Below, piece by piece: positions 1 through 6,441 of a stretch of 7,817 nucleotides of DNA (the stretch's first letter is position 1; each line of letters begins with the position of its first letter). The stretch spans positions 1 to 7,817 of the forward strand of contig JASHWN010000609.1 of NCBI GenBank assembly GCA_030044035.1, read 5' to 3'. The notes under the pieces were generated by a model that did no database searches, was not told where the DNA came from, and worked only from the letters and a program-made list of their open reading frames with translations. A program made the translations under genes and the position numbers. This DNA is from Xanthobacteraceae bacterium (GTDB taxonomy: Bacteria > Pseudomonadota > Alphaproteobacteria > Rhizobiales > Xanthobacteraceae).

Positions 1-264
1 TGGCCGGCCGGCGATCTGGCGCTGCAAGAAGCGGCGCGGCTCGCTTTCGGCCTCAAGGCGCGACCGACCGCGAAGGAGATGGTGGCGCTCGCCGAAGCCT
101 GGCGGCCGTTACGCGCGGCGGCGGCGCGGGTGCTGTGGACCTATTATCGCTTCCGCAAAGGGCGCGAGGGTGCGCCAACTCCGGCTCTGCCATCGACCGC
201 AATCGAGAGCGCAAAGAAGAAAAAAAGCTTGTCGAAACGAGGTCGCAATGGCCGCTCTGCTTGA
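1..264 (+). CDS. alkA: DNA-3-methyladenine glycosylase II (AlkA-type), 3' part only
   Basis: The reading frame is open from the first base and ends in TGA, giving the last 87 residues. AlkA-type enzymes are HhH-GPD base-excision glycosylases that remove alkylated purines such as 3-methyladenine from DNA. The visible piece starts with WPAGDLALQEAAR, which fits the segment just after the helix-hairpin-helix in this family; Asp5 of the piece is in the position of the catalytic aspartate. The next stretch, WRPLRAAAARVLWTYYR, fits the closing helix. A poorly conserved tail rich in Lys, Arg and Ser follows, encoded partly by an A-rich run near 212-226. The last 17 nt overlap the start of the downstream esterase gene, so the two are probably translated from one message. 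The hairpin-helix and N-terminal domain lie outside the window. The family call is firm; the exact subfamily is less so. Confidence 0.8.
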   Translation, partial: WPAGDLALQEAARLAFGLKARPTAKEMVALAEAWRPLRAAAARVLWTYYRFRKGREGAPTPALPSTAIESAKKKKSLSKRGRNGRSA

Positions 265-922
265 CGGCCCGCGCCTGGCGCCGCAGTCGGGCGCCGCGCA
301 GCACTTGGTCGTGTTCCTGCACGGCTACGGCGCCGATGGCAATGATTTGATCGAGATCGGCCGCGCCTGGCAGCAATATTTGCCGCGCGCCGCGTTCGTC
401 TCGCCGCACGCGCCGGAGCCGTGCGGTGAGGCGCCGGTCGGCCGGCAATGGTTTCCGCTCACGTTCCGCGATCCCAACGAGCGCTGGCGCGGTGTCAACA
501 AGGCGGCGCCGGTGCTGACGCAATTTCTTGACGCCGAACTTGCCCGCCACAAGCTGCCGCCATCGGCTTTGGCGCTGGTCGGCTTCAGCCAGGGCACCAT
601 GCTGGCGTTGCACGTCGGCTTGCGGCGGGCCACCGCGCCGGCGGCGATCGTCGGCTATTCGGGAATTCTCGTGACGCCGCCGCAGGCCGAGCTCGAAGCC
701 TTTACGTCCTCGATCACGTCGCGGCCGCCGGTGCTGCTGGTGCACGGCGACCGCGACGAGCTCATTCCGGCGCAGGCGCTGTTTCAGGCGGCGCAGGGCT
801 TGGCCGCACTCGGGCTGTCGGTCGAGTGGCATTTGTCGGCCGGCATCGGCCACGGCATCGACCCCGAAGGCTTGCGCCACGGCGGCGCGTTTTTGGCGCG
901 CCGCCTGGCCAGCGCGCGTTAG
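248..922 (+). CDS. Phospholipase/carboxylesterase family alpha/beta-hydrolase
   Basis: The gene encodes 224 aa, the usual size for this family of small serine hydrolases related to carboxylesterase and acyl-protein thioesterase. The fold begins with HLVVFLHGYGADGND, whose HGYG supplies the oxyanion-hole region. The nucleophile elbow is GFSQG with Ser114, the acid is Asp170 in GDRDELIP, and the base is His202 in GIGHGID, so the catalytic triad is complete. No signal peptide is seen, so a cytoplasmic enzyme is likely; its natural ester substrate cannot be read from sequence. I chose ATG at 248 because GAGG at 239-242 lies 5 nt upstream and family similarity begins just after it. A longer frame upstream to 170 would only add residues that shadow the glycosylase tail. 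The start overlaps the glycosylase gene by 17 nt, suggesting translational coupling. The stop is nested with that of the convergent transporter gene. Confidence 0.88.
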   Translation: MAALLDGPRLAPQSGAAQHLVVFLHGYGADGNDLIEIGRAWQQYLPRAAFVSPHAPEPCGEAPVGRQWFPLTFRDPNERWRGVNKAAPVLTQFLDAELARHKLPPSALALVGFSQGTMLALHVGLRRATAPAAIVGYSGILVTPPQAELEAFTSSITSRPPVLLVHGDRDELIPAQALFQAAQGLAALGLSVEWHLSAGIGHGIDPEGLRHGGAFLARRLASAR

Positions 923-3504
923 CCGGCTTTGCGGGTGCGCGGCGGGCCCATCAGCGCCGGCTGGAACAGCGCGGCCGAGGCCAGCGTACAGGCGAGCGAC
1001 AGCGCCAACAGCTTGCCCATGCTGGAAATGCCCGGATGGGCCGAGAACCACAGGCTGCCGAAGGCGGTCGCTGTCATCACCGCGCTGTAGAACACCGCGT
1101 GCGTCAAGGTCGATTCCAGAAAGTTGTATTCGCCGCGGCGCCACGCCGTCACGTAATAGATCTTGAAGGCGACGCCGACGCCGAGCAGCGCCGGCAGCGC
1201 GATGATGTTGGCGTAGTTCAGCGCAAAGCCGGTCAAGGCGCAGATTTCGAGCGTCGCCGCCGCTGCGACCCATAGCGGAATGAGCGTCAACAGCACGTCG
1301 CGGATCCGCCGCAGCGCGACGAATAGGATAACGGCGATCGAGCAGATCGCTATCACCCCCGCCTTGATGAAGGCACCGGTGACGGTCTTGCCCCACTCGT
1401 AGATCTCGATCGCCGGGCCGGTTGCGTTCGGCGCCACCGCGAGCACCGCCCGAGCAAAGTTGCTGACCGTCGTCGACTCGGCGGCGTTGCCCTTCGGCAC
1501 GATCTCGGTGCGCACATCCCCGTTCGGCGCCTGCCACTGGCGCACCAGATCGCCCGGCAGATTGGTGCGCGTCACCTCCTGCGGATGGAGCGATTGCGCG
1601 ATCTGCTGCAGGTTGATCTGGAGCGGCGCGATGAAGACGGCTTGCGCCTGCTGCCGCACGTTGGGCGCCGCGACCGCGAGCGCTTCAAGATCCTTGGCGA
1701 GCCGGTTGGCGGCGCCGGCGCCGGGCCCGCTTGCTTCGCCGGCAGTATCGCGCAGCTGCTTCACCACGCCTTTGAGCGCGGCGACGTTGTCGGCATCGGA
1801 GGCTGCCGGCGCCGGCGTTTCGCGCAGCGCCGGCTTGATGGCCTCCGCCGCGCTGGCGATGATCGCCAGCTTGCCGCGCTGATCGGTCGGAACGAAGCTG
1901 TCGAGCGTCTTGGTGCTGCCGACCTCGGGCAGCGCGGCGCCATTTTTGGCCAAAGCGGCGGCGTCCGCCGGCGCGGTCAATACGTCGGCGGCCTGGAAGG
2001 AGATGCGCGGATCGCCGCTCAACTGCCGCAGCGTCGAGGCAGCCTCGGTATTTGGCACCTGCAGGCTGTTGGGATCGAAATTGAACTTGAGCCACGCCAG
2101 CGACGGCAGCGCGGCGAGCACGACCAGCGCCGTGACGGTCACGATGACGATGCGGTGGCGCTGCAGGAAATGGTCGGCGCCCGCCAAGCGGGGCTGGCAG
2201 ATCGGGTGCGGTTCGGGCCCCGGCTTGAACAGATCGAGCAGCGTCGGCAACAGCGTCATGGCGCCCACATAGGCGACGATCATGCCGACGCCGGCGATCA
2301 GCCCGAGCTCGGCGACGCCGCGATAGCTGGTCGGCACGAAGCTGAGAAAACCCGCAGCCGCGGCGAGCGCCGCGAGCGTCAGCGGCATGCCGACGTAGCG
2401 CGCGCCGTCGACCAGCGACGGCGCCAGCTCGTGCAGCTCATAGCGTTGCTGCCGGTAGCGGACGCTGAACTGAATGGCGAAGTCGGCGCCCAGTCCGACG
2501 AACAGCATGGCGAACGCCACCGAGATCGGATTGAAGGCGCCGACCAAGAGCAGCCCGAGCGCAGCGGTGGCGGCGAGGCCGATGAAAATCGTGACGATCA
2601 CCGCGAGCACGATGCGCACCGAGCGCAGCGCCAGATACAGCACAATCAGAATGATGGCGGCGGTGATGATGGCGTTGATCCAGACGTCCTGCTGCAAGGT
2701 CGCGAATTGCGCATCGGCGAGCGGGACCGGACCGGTGAGCCGCACCGTCGCATCGTATCGGCTGTCGAGTTGCGCCGCCGCGGCGGTTTTGTGGATCGCG
2801 GCCGCCGCCGCCTGGCCGGGCTCGAGCGCCGCGTAATTGAGCACCGGATAGATCGCGATGATGCGGTTGAGATCCTCACGGCTCGCCGCGCCGTTGACCA
2901 TCTCCTGCCAGGAGAACGTCGCCTTTTTGCCGGCGAGCATGCCGTCGAGCGTGTCGGTGACGCGGTTGAGCGGCGGCGCCATGGTATCGAGACTGAAGCG
3001 GTGGACGGCCACGCCCTGCAGCCCCATGCCGAGCACGCGCGACAGTCCGCGCAGCGATTGATCGGACGCCAGCACTCTGATCAGCGGCACCGCCTGACGC
3101 AGCTTGTCGAGCCGCGCCGAAAGCTCGTCCGGCGACAGATAAAGCAGACCGTTGCGCGCGAAGAATTCATCGCCTTCGGCGGCCGACACCGAATGGAATG
3201 CATTTGTTTGCGGCTTAAGCTGCGCGACCAACGACGCCGCCGCGGCGCCGGCGAATTCCGGCGTCGGCGCGGTGACGACCGCGATCGTCGAATGCACGAG
3301 CTGCGGGAAAGCCTTCTCATAGGCGGCCTCGCCCTGGCGCCACGGTAGATCGGGGGAAAGCAGTGAGTTGATATCAGTATTGAGTGCGAAGTTCCGCGCC
3401 TCATAGACGCTCGATCCTGCGAGGATCAGCAGACTGGCGAAGACGATCAGCCACCGGCGGCGAAGGCAAAAATCGACGATGCTGGCGAAGCTCGCACTAT
3501 TCAT
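919..3504 (-). CDS. hpnN: Hopanoid-associated RND transporter HpnN (MMPL family)
   Basis: The product is 861 aa, an RND/MMPL-type inner-membrane protein. HpnN proteins are known to move hopanoids from the inner to the outer membrane. It has the internal duplication expected of the family: a membrane helix at about residues 18-36, a large periplasmic loop, a cluster of helices from about 280 to 420, a second periplasmic loop, and a final helix cluster from about 715 to the end. The first cluster carries VGLGADFAIQF with Asp341 in the helix that usually holds the RND proton-relay acid. The matching place in the second half reads LGVGVAFKIYY, with Ala779 in place of Asp and Lys781 nearby. ATG at 3504 is preferred because HpnN-like similarity starts at once with FASIVDFCLRRRW. 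An in-frame GTG at 3534 directly abuts a GGAGG and so is badly spaced. No other hopanoid gene is in the window. Subfamily assignment is from recognition, not a search. Confidence 0.85.
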   Translation of the reverse strand: MNSASFASIVDFCLRRRWLIVFASLLILAGSSVYEARNFALNTDINSLLSPDLPWRQGEAAYEKAFPQLVHSTIAVVTAPTPEFAGAAAASLVAQLKPQTNAFHSVSAAEGDEFFARNGLLYLSPDELSARLDKLRQAVPLIRVLASDQSLRGLSRVLGMGLQGVAVHRFSLDTMAPPLNRVTDTLDGMLAGKKATFSWQEMVNGAASREDLNRIIAIYPVLNYAALEPGQAAAAAIHKTAAAAQLDSRYDATVRLTGPVPLADAQFATLQQDVWINAIITAAIILIVLYLALRSVRIVLAVIVTIFIGLAATAALGLLLVGAFNPISVAFAMLFVGLGADFAIQFSVRYRQQRYELHELAPSLVDGARYVGMPLTLAALAAAAGFLSFVPTSYRGVAELGLIAGVGMIVAYVGAMTLLPTLLDLFKPGPEPHPICQPRLAGADHFLQRHRIVIVTVTALVVLAALPSLAWLKFNFDPNSLQVPNTEAASTLRQLSGDPRISFQAADVLTAPADAAALAKNGAALPEVGSTKTLDSFVPTDQRGKLAIIASAAEAIKPALRETPAPAASDADNVAALKGVVKQLRDTAGEASGPGAGAANRLAKDLEALAVAAPNVRQQAQAVFIAPLQINLQQIAQSLHPQEVTRTNLPGDLVRQWQAPNGDVRTEIVPKGNAAESTTVSNFARAVLAVAPNATGPAIEIYEWGKTVTGAFIKAGVIAICSIAVILFVALRRIRDVLLTLIPLWVAAAATLEICALTGFALNYANIIALPALLGVGVAFKIYYVTAWRRGEYNFLESTLTHAVFYSAVMTATAFGSLWFSAHPGISSMGKLLALSLACTLASAALFQPALMGPPRTRKAG

Positions 3505-3802
3505 GGCTGCGCAATGTTTGCTGCAATAGACCACCCTCCGCGCGCCGGCCGCGCGGTTGCGGCTGTTGGCTCAATGCGCGCTGCGGCAATTTGGTTCATC
3601 CATGGCGCGGTTCCGACGCCGCGGCCGGCCTTCCGATCGCCGGCCGGTCGCGCGAATGTGAACCGCAAGCCCATGCCGCATCCCACAATTCGCCGCGATA
3701 GGCCGGTCACGTCGCGGTGCGGATGGGATCGCTTTGTCCGCAATCCGGCATAAGTTTTGCGTGTTTCACAACAGCCCGGGGCGGCCGTTTCGGAAACCGC
3801 CG
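3505..3802. promoter_or_regulatory. Divergent intergenic region between hpnN and the HWE kinase gene
   Basis: About 300 nt with no convincing gene. It must hold the promoters of both divergent genes, but I could not identify a clear -35/-10 pair for either strand. I also looked for the alphaproteobacterial general-stress (EcfG) pattern GGAAC-N16/17-CGTT and did not find it. A GC-rich inverted repeat is present: CGGCCGGC at 3622-3629 and GCCGGCCG at 3639-3646 with a 9-nt spacer. This could be an operator or chance in such GC-rich DNA. On the minus strand GGAGG at 3539-3535 is the best Shine-Dalgarno-like sequence before hpnN, but it sits next to a GTG and about 30 nt from the preferred ATG. 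An alternative kinase start, TTG at 3734, would take the last 69 nt of this region. Confidence 0.4.
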
Positions 3803-4852
3803 ATGATGAAACTGGCATTGGCGCGCTGGCGCGAGCTTTGGCAGGGTGGTCTGCCGCCGCGTTCGCTCGCTGCATTCGTTTTCGCTCTGATCTGCGTCGC
3901 CCTGGCGACGATTGTTCGCATGGCGCTCGGCGAGATCAGTCCGGCAAGCGCGGTGTTCGCGCCGTACTACTCGGCGACGCTGGTCGCCGCGCTGGTCGGC
4001 GGCTGGCGCGCCGGCAGCTTCGCCGCCGCCGCCGGCGCGGTCGCGGCGTTCTGGTTTTTTGTTCCGCCCGACTGGACCTCGCACGCCTTCGACCGCGAGT
4101 GGATCGTCAGCTATTTCCTGTTCGCGGTGTCGTCGCTGGTGATCGTCTGGGCGGCGAAAAGCTATCGCGATCTGTTGTGGCGGCTGCGCGATGAAGAGGA
4201 GCGCCGGCAATTGCTCAATCGCGAGCTGGCGCATCGCATCAGGAACACGCTGGCGATCGTCGAATCGGTGATCAGCCGCACGCTGCGCGAAGAGCCGGAG
4301 CTGCGAGTGAAATTGCACGACCGCATCGCGGCGCTCGCGGTGACCAACGATCTCTTGATCAAGGCCGAATGGCGCGGCGCCCGCTTGCGTCAAATTCTCG
4401 CCGGCGAGTTCGCGCCGCACGATGCCGCGCACTTTAAGCTCGACGGCCAGGACTTCGAATGCCCGTCCGAGCTCGCCACGGTGCTGGCGCTGGTGTTTCA
4501 CGAATTGACCACCAACGCCGCCAAATACGGCGCGCTCTCGACGGCGCAGGGCCGCGTCACCCTGTGCTGGACCAAGTACGACGAGCGCGTCGCGTTCGAG
4601 TGGACGGAAAGCGGCGGACCGCCGCCCGCTGCAAGCCGCCGCGAGGGTTTCGGCACCACGCTGTTGCACAAGGGCTTGCGTCAGTTCGGCGGCGACGTGG
4701 AGATGCGATTTTTGCCGAGTGGGCTCACCTGCCGTCTTTCGCTCGCCGTGCCGGACGCGCGGCCTGGCGCAGCGGCCGGTGCAGCAGCCGAAGAGGCACT
4801 ACATTCCGCCCCACTGCCGGCGGCGCCTGTCAATAAAGCCGCAGTCGGGTAG
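3803..4852 (+). CDS. Membrane-anchored HWE/HisKA_2-type sensor histidine kinase
   Basis: This 349-aa protein is a sensor kinase of the HWE class, which autophosphorylates a histidine and passes the phosphate to receiver proteins. The N-terminal half has four hydrophobic segments at roughly residues 21-41, 51-66, 72-88 and 101-118, arranged like the DUF4118 sensor region of KdpD-type kinases, including FWFFVPPDW. A short linker follows, then the phospho-acceptor box with His144 in ELAHRIRNTLAIVES, the N box HELTTNAAKYGALS with Asn238, WTESGGPP at 267-274 and the glycine box GFGTTLL from 282. All core ATPase motifs are present and there is no PAS or GAF domain. The last 35 or so residues are Ala/Pro-rich and unlike the family, which normally ends soon after SGLTCRLSL. 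The start is uncertain: tandem ATGs at 3803 and 3806 have only a weak GGAA upstream, and TTG at 3734 is possible. The cognate regulator is not in the window. Confidence 0.85.
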   Translation: MMKLALARWRELWQGGLPPRSLAAFVFALICVALATIVRMALGEISPASAVFAPYYSATLVAALVGGWRAGSFAAAAGAVAAFWFFVPPDWTSHAFDREWIVSYFLFAVSSLVIVWAAKSYRDLLWRLRDEEERRQLLNRELAHRIRNTLAIVESVISRTLREEPELRVKLHDRIAALAVTNDLLIKAEWRGARLRQILAGEFAPHDAAHFKLDGQDFECPSELATVLALVFHELTTNAAKYGALSTAQGRVTLCWTKYDERVAFEWTESGGPPPAASRREGFGTTLLHKGLRQFGGDVEMRFLPSGLTCRLSLAVPDARPGAAAGAAAEEALHSAPLPAAPVNKAAVG

Positions 4853-4853
4853 T

Positions 4854-5411
4854 CGCGTACGCAACACGCTCGCCGTGGTGCAGGCGATCGCCCATCAATC
4901 GATGCGCACCAGCCAGTCGAGCGAAGAATTCGTGCAGCGCTTCGACGGCCGCCTTGCCGCGCTCGCCAGCGCCCACACCCTATTGGTCAATTCCGACTGG
5001 GAGGGCGCCGACCTCGCAACCTTGGCGCACACCCAACTCGAACCCTACATCTCGGAGCATCCGAACCGGGTGCGAATCGACGGCGAGCCGGTGACGCTGC
5101 CGGCGGATCTTGCGACGCCGTTCGGCTTGATCCTGCACGAACTCGCCACCAATGCCGCCAAACACGGCGCGCTGTCGCGCCCCAAAGGCAGCGTCACCCT
5201 CGAATGGACCGTCATGCGGGACGATCCCCGCATTCTGAAGGTTGTCTGGCGGGAGCAAGGTGGCCCTCCGGTCCAGCAGCCCGTAACCAGCGGCTTAGGC
5301 AGCGCCCTGATCGAGAACGGCATTTCGAAGGCCACCGTCAAACGCGAGTTCAAGCGTTCCGGCCTGATCTGCACCATTGAGCTGCCCTTGTGTTCTTCAC
5401 CGGCCAGATGA
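4854..5411 (+). pseudogene. Remnant of a second HWE histidine kinase, lacking its phospho-acceptor histidine
   Basis: This frame continues open from within the end of the preceding kinase, but kinase similarity begins only at 4854 with RVRNTLAVVQAIAHQS. In intact relatives the phospho-accepting His directly precedes this Arg; here that codon (4851-4853) is AGT, Ser, and it overlaps the TAG stop of the upstream kinase. From there on the catalytic region is well kept: LAALASAHTLLVNSDWEGADL, the N box HELATNAAKHGALS (His codon at 5136, Asn codon at 5151), WREQGGPP, and GLGSALIENG, ending in SGLICTIELPL. The piece is about 185 aa and has no credible start codon with a Shine-Dalgarno. I read it as a gene that lost its 5' half, including the sensor region, by deletion or recombination. 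It is a paralogue of, not a duplicate of, the upstream kinase, and lies in the +1 frame relative to it. A sequencing error cannot alone explain the missing His. Confidence 0.75.
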
Positions 5412-5512
5412 ATATGCAGCAAATCGAAAGCGCCTGCCCCAGCGTCAAAGTCATCACCAAGCCGCTCCACAGCCGCACCATCGTCGCGGCTTTGGCCGAC
5501 GTGCTGCATTGA
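5408..5512 (+). pseudogene. Probable response-regulator stub (C-terminal end of a receiver domain)
   Basis: A 34-codon frame starts at ATG 5408, overlapping the stop of the kinase remnant as ATGA, the usual coupling between a kinase and its regulator. The stretch PSVKVITKPLHSRTIVAALADVLH looks like the last strand, the conserved Lys-Pro and the final helix of a CheY-type receiver. The acidic pocket, the phospho-accepting Asp and helices 1 to 4 are absent, so it cannot work as a receiver. One reading is that the original start region and the original end region have been joined by an internal deletion. With only about 20 informative residues the family call is tentative; a chance short frame is the alternative. 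Confidence 0.5.
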
Positions 5513-5535
5513 GCTGAGCCACATCGTGTGAAACT

Positions 5536-5597
5536 CCGCTCATTCCCGCGAAAGCGGGAATCCAGAACTGGGTCCCCGCTTTCGCGGGAACGAGCGG
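5536..5597. repeat. 62-nt near-perfect hairpin (REP/MITE-like dispersed repeat)
   Basis: The two arms, 5536-5565 and 5568-5597, are 30 nt each and pair with 3 mismatches around a 2-nt AA loop. Each arm also contains its own smaller palindrome (for example TTCCCGCG-AA-AGCGGGAA type symmetry at 5543-5560), so a cruciform or two small hairpins could form as well. On the minus strand one frame reads VPAKAGTQFWIPAFAGM, a peptide often seen in spurious gene calls where this kind of repeat occurs across proteobacterial genomes. It lies 23 nt after the receiver stub and before the HNH gene promoter, with no transposase nearby. It may also act as a transcription stop or mRNA-end stabiliser for the upstream unit, though no T-run follows. 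Confidence 0.75.
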
Positions 5598-5676
5598 TTG
5601 ATGATGACAGCGGCCCGCTTTGCCCACCAGGCGATCCCCCTGCGGCCCCATTGCGGCCATAACCCTCGGAATGGGC

Positions 5677-5705
5677 TTCACAATCCTGTCACCTCTGCCT
5701 ATAAA
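5677..5705 (+). promoter_or_regulatory. Sigma-70-type promoter for the HNH gene
   Basis: TTCACA at 5677-5682 and TATAAA at 5700-5705 are separated by 17 nt, each one mismatch from the consensus hexamer. Transcription would begin near 5712, leaving a leader of about 45 nt before the TTG start at 5757. The stretch is also AT-richer than its surroundings. This is the best promoter match I found in the window. Confidence 0.55.
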
Positions 5706-5745
5706 CTAGCGCGCAGGGCCGAAGTGCGACGGCAAGCGATTCTGT

Positions 5746-5751
5746 CAGGAG
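5746..5751 (+). promoter_or_regulatory. Shine-Dalgarno that fixes a TTG start for the HNH gene
   Basis: CAGGAG lies 5 nt upstream of TTG at 5757. No in-frame ATG lies between this site and the conserved part of the protein, and earlier in-frame ATGs near 5598-5606 lie upstream of the promoter, next to the hairpin repeat. This site therefore decides the start. Confidence 0.7.
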
Positions 5752-5756
5752 CAACC

Positions 5757-6353
5757 TTGAACGCGCACGTCCACCCGCTGCCCCCACCGCCCGCGCCGAC
5801 GCCCTCTCTTGCCGCTTCCGGATTTCCGGCATTGGTGCTCAACGCCGACTTTCGCCCGCTGAGCTATTATCCGCTGTCGCTGTGGTCGTGGCAGGACGCC
5901 ATCAAGGCGGTGTTCCTCGAGCGGGTCAACATCGTCGCCAATTACGACCGCGCGGTGCGCAGCCCGAGCCTGGAAATCAAGCTGCCGAGCGTGGTGTCGC
6001 TGAAGACCTATGTGAAGCCGTCGACCCATCCGGCGTTCACGCGCTTCAACGTGTTCCTGCGCGACCGCTTCTCCTGCCAATATTGCGGCGCGCGCGACGA
6101 TCTGACGTTCGACCACCTGGTGCCGCGCTCGCGCGGCGGCCACACCACGTGGGACAACGTCGTCGCCGCCTGCTCGCCGTGCAACCTGCGCAAGGGCAAC
6201 ATGACGCCGGCCGAATCAAAGATGTGGCCGTCGCAAAAGCCGTTCCAGCCGTCGGTGCAGCACCTGCATCGCAACGGCCGGCTGTTTCCGCCCAATTATC
6301 TGCACGACAGCTGGCTCGATTATCTGTACTGGGACACCGAGCTCGATCCGTGA
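5757..6353 (+). CDS. Stand-alone HNH endonuclease
   Basis: The gene encodes 198 aa from a TTG start supported by a promoter and a well-spaced Shine-Dalgarno. After a Pro/Ala-rich N-terminus of about 20 residues comes the conserved block beginning GFPALVLNADFRPLSYYPLS. The nuclease core follows: CQYC with Cys107 and Cys110, FDHLVPRSRGG with Asp119 and His120, Asn134 in TTWDNVV, and CSPCN with Cys139, Cys142 and Asn143. The four cysteines should hold a structural zinc, and His120 and the asparagines form an HNH/HNN metal-dependent nuclease site. The closing part, NGRLFPPNYLHDSWLDYLYWDTELDP, is as I remember it in many Rhizobiales genomes, suggesting a conserved chromosomal gene rather than a mobile one. 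Its cellular role is not established to my knowledge. No restriction, toxin or transposon partner is adjacent. Confidence 0.9.
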   Translation: MNAHVHPLPPPPAPTPSLAASGFPALVLNADFRPLSYYPLSLWSWQDAIKAVFLERVNIVANYDRAVRSPSLEIKLPSVVSLKTYVKPSTHPAFTRFNVFLRDRFSCQYCGARDDLTFDHLVPRSRGGHTTWDNVVAACSPCNLRKGNMTPAESKMWPSQKPFQPSVQHLHRNGRLFPPNYLHDSWLDYLYWDTELDP

Positions 6354-6390
6354 GCGCCGTAGCGCATCGCACACGAGCGTCATTTACCCC

Positions 6391-6415
6391 TTGATTGCCA
6401 CGCTGTGGCGATCAA
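6391..6415. terminator. Stem-loop between convergent genes, possible bidirectional terminator
   Basis: TTGATTGCCAC at 6391-6401 pairs with GTGGCGATCAA at 6405-6415 over a 3-nt loop; the single non-Watson-Crick position is a T-G wobble on the plus strand. It lies 37 nt after the HNH stop and 26 nt beyond the stop of the minus-strand gene. Neither side has a T-run, so a classical intrinsic terminator is not proven. Confidence 0.45.
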
Positions 6416-6441
6416 CCTCTCACAAGAACTTCACGCGGGTA

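Noticed and set aside
53..1537. Long open minus-strand frame of 494 codons across the esterase and the hpnN 3' end
   Set aside because: Very Arg/Ala-rich translation, antisense to a clear esterase and in another frame of hpnN; typical of GC-rich shadow frames.
1585..3348. Long open plus-strand frame of 587 codons antisense to hpnN
   Set aside because: Composition dominated by Arg, Gly, Gln and Asp with no recognisable domain; hpnN on the other strand explains the region.
3501..3875. Minus-strand frame of 124 codons and plus-strand frames in the intergenic region before the kinase
   Set aside because: No motif or believable Shine-Dalgarno, and low-complexity Arg/Ala-rich translation; they span the expected divergent promoter region.
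3734..4852. A programmed +1 frameshift joining the first kinase to the second kinase fragment
   Set aside because: No slippery sequence stands out, and the product would carry two ATPase domains but only one phospho-acceptor site at an odd place; gene decay is simpler.
5454..5681. 75-codon minus-strand frame containing VPAKAGTQFWIPAFAGM
   Set aside because: This is the conceptual translation of the hairpin repeat, a common source of false small proteins.
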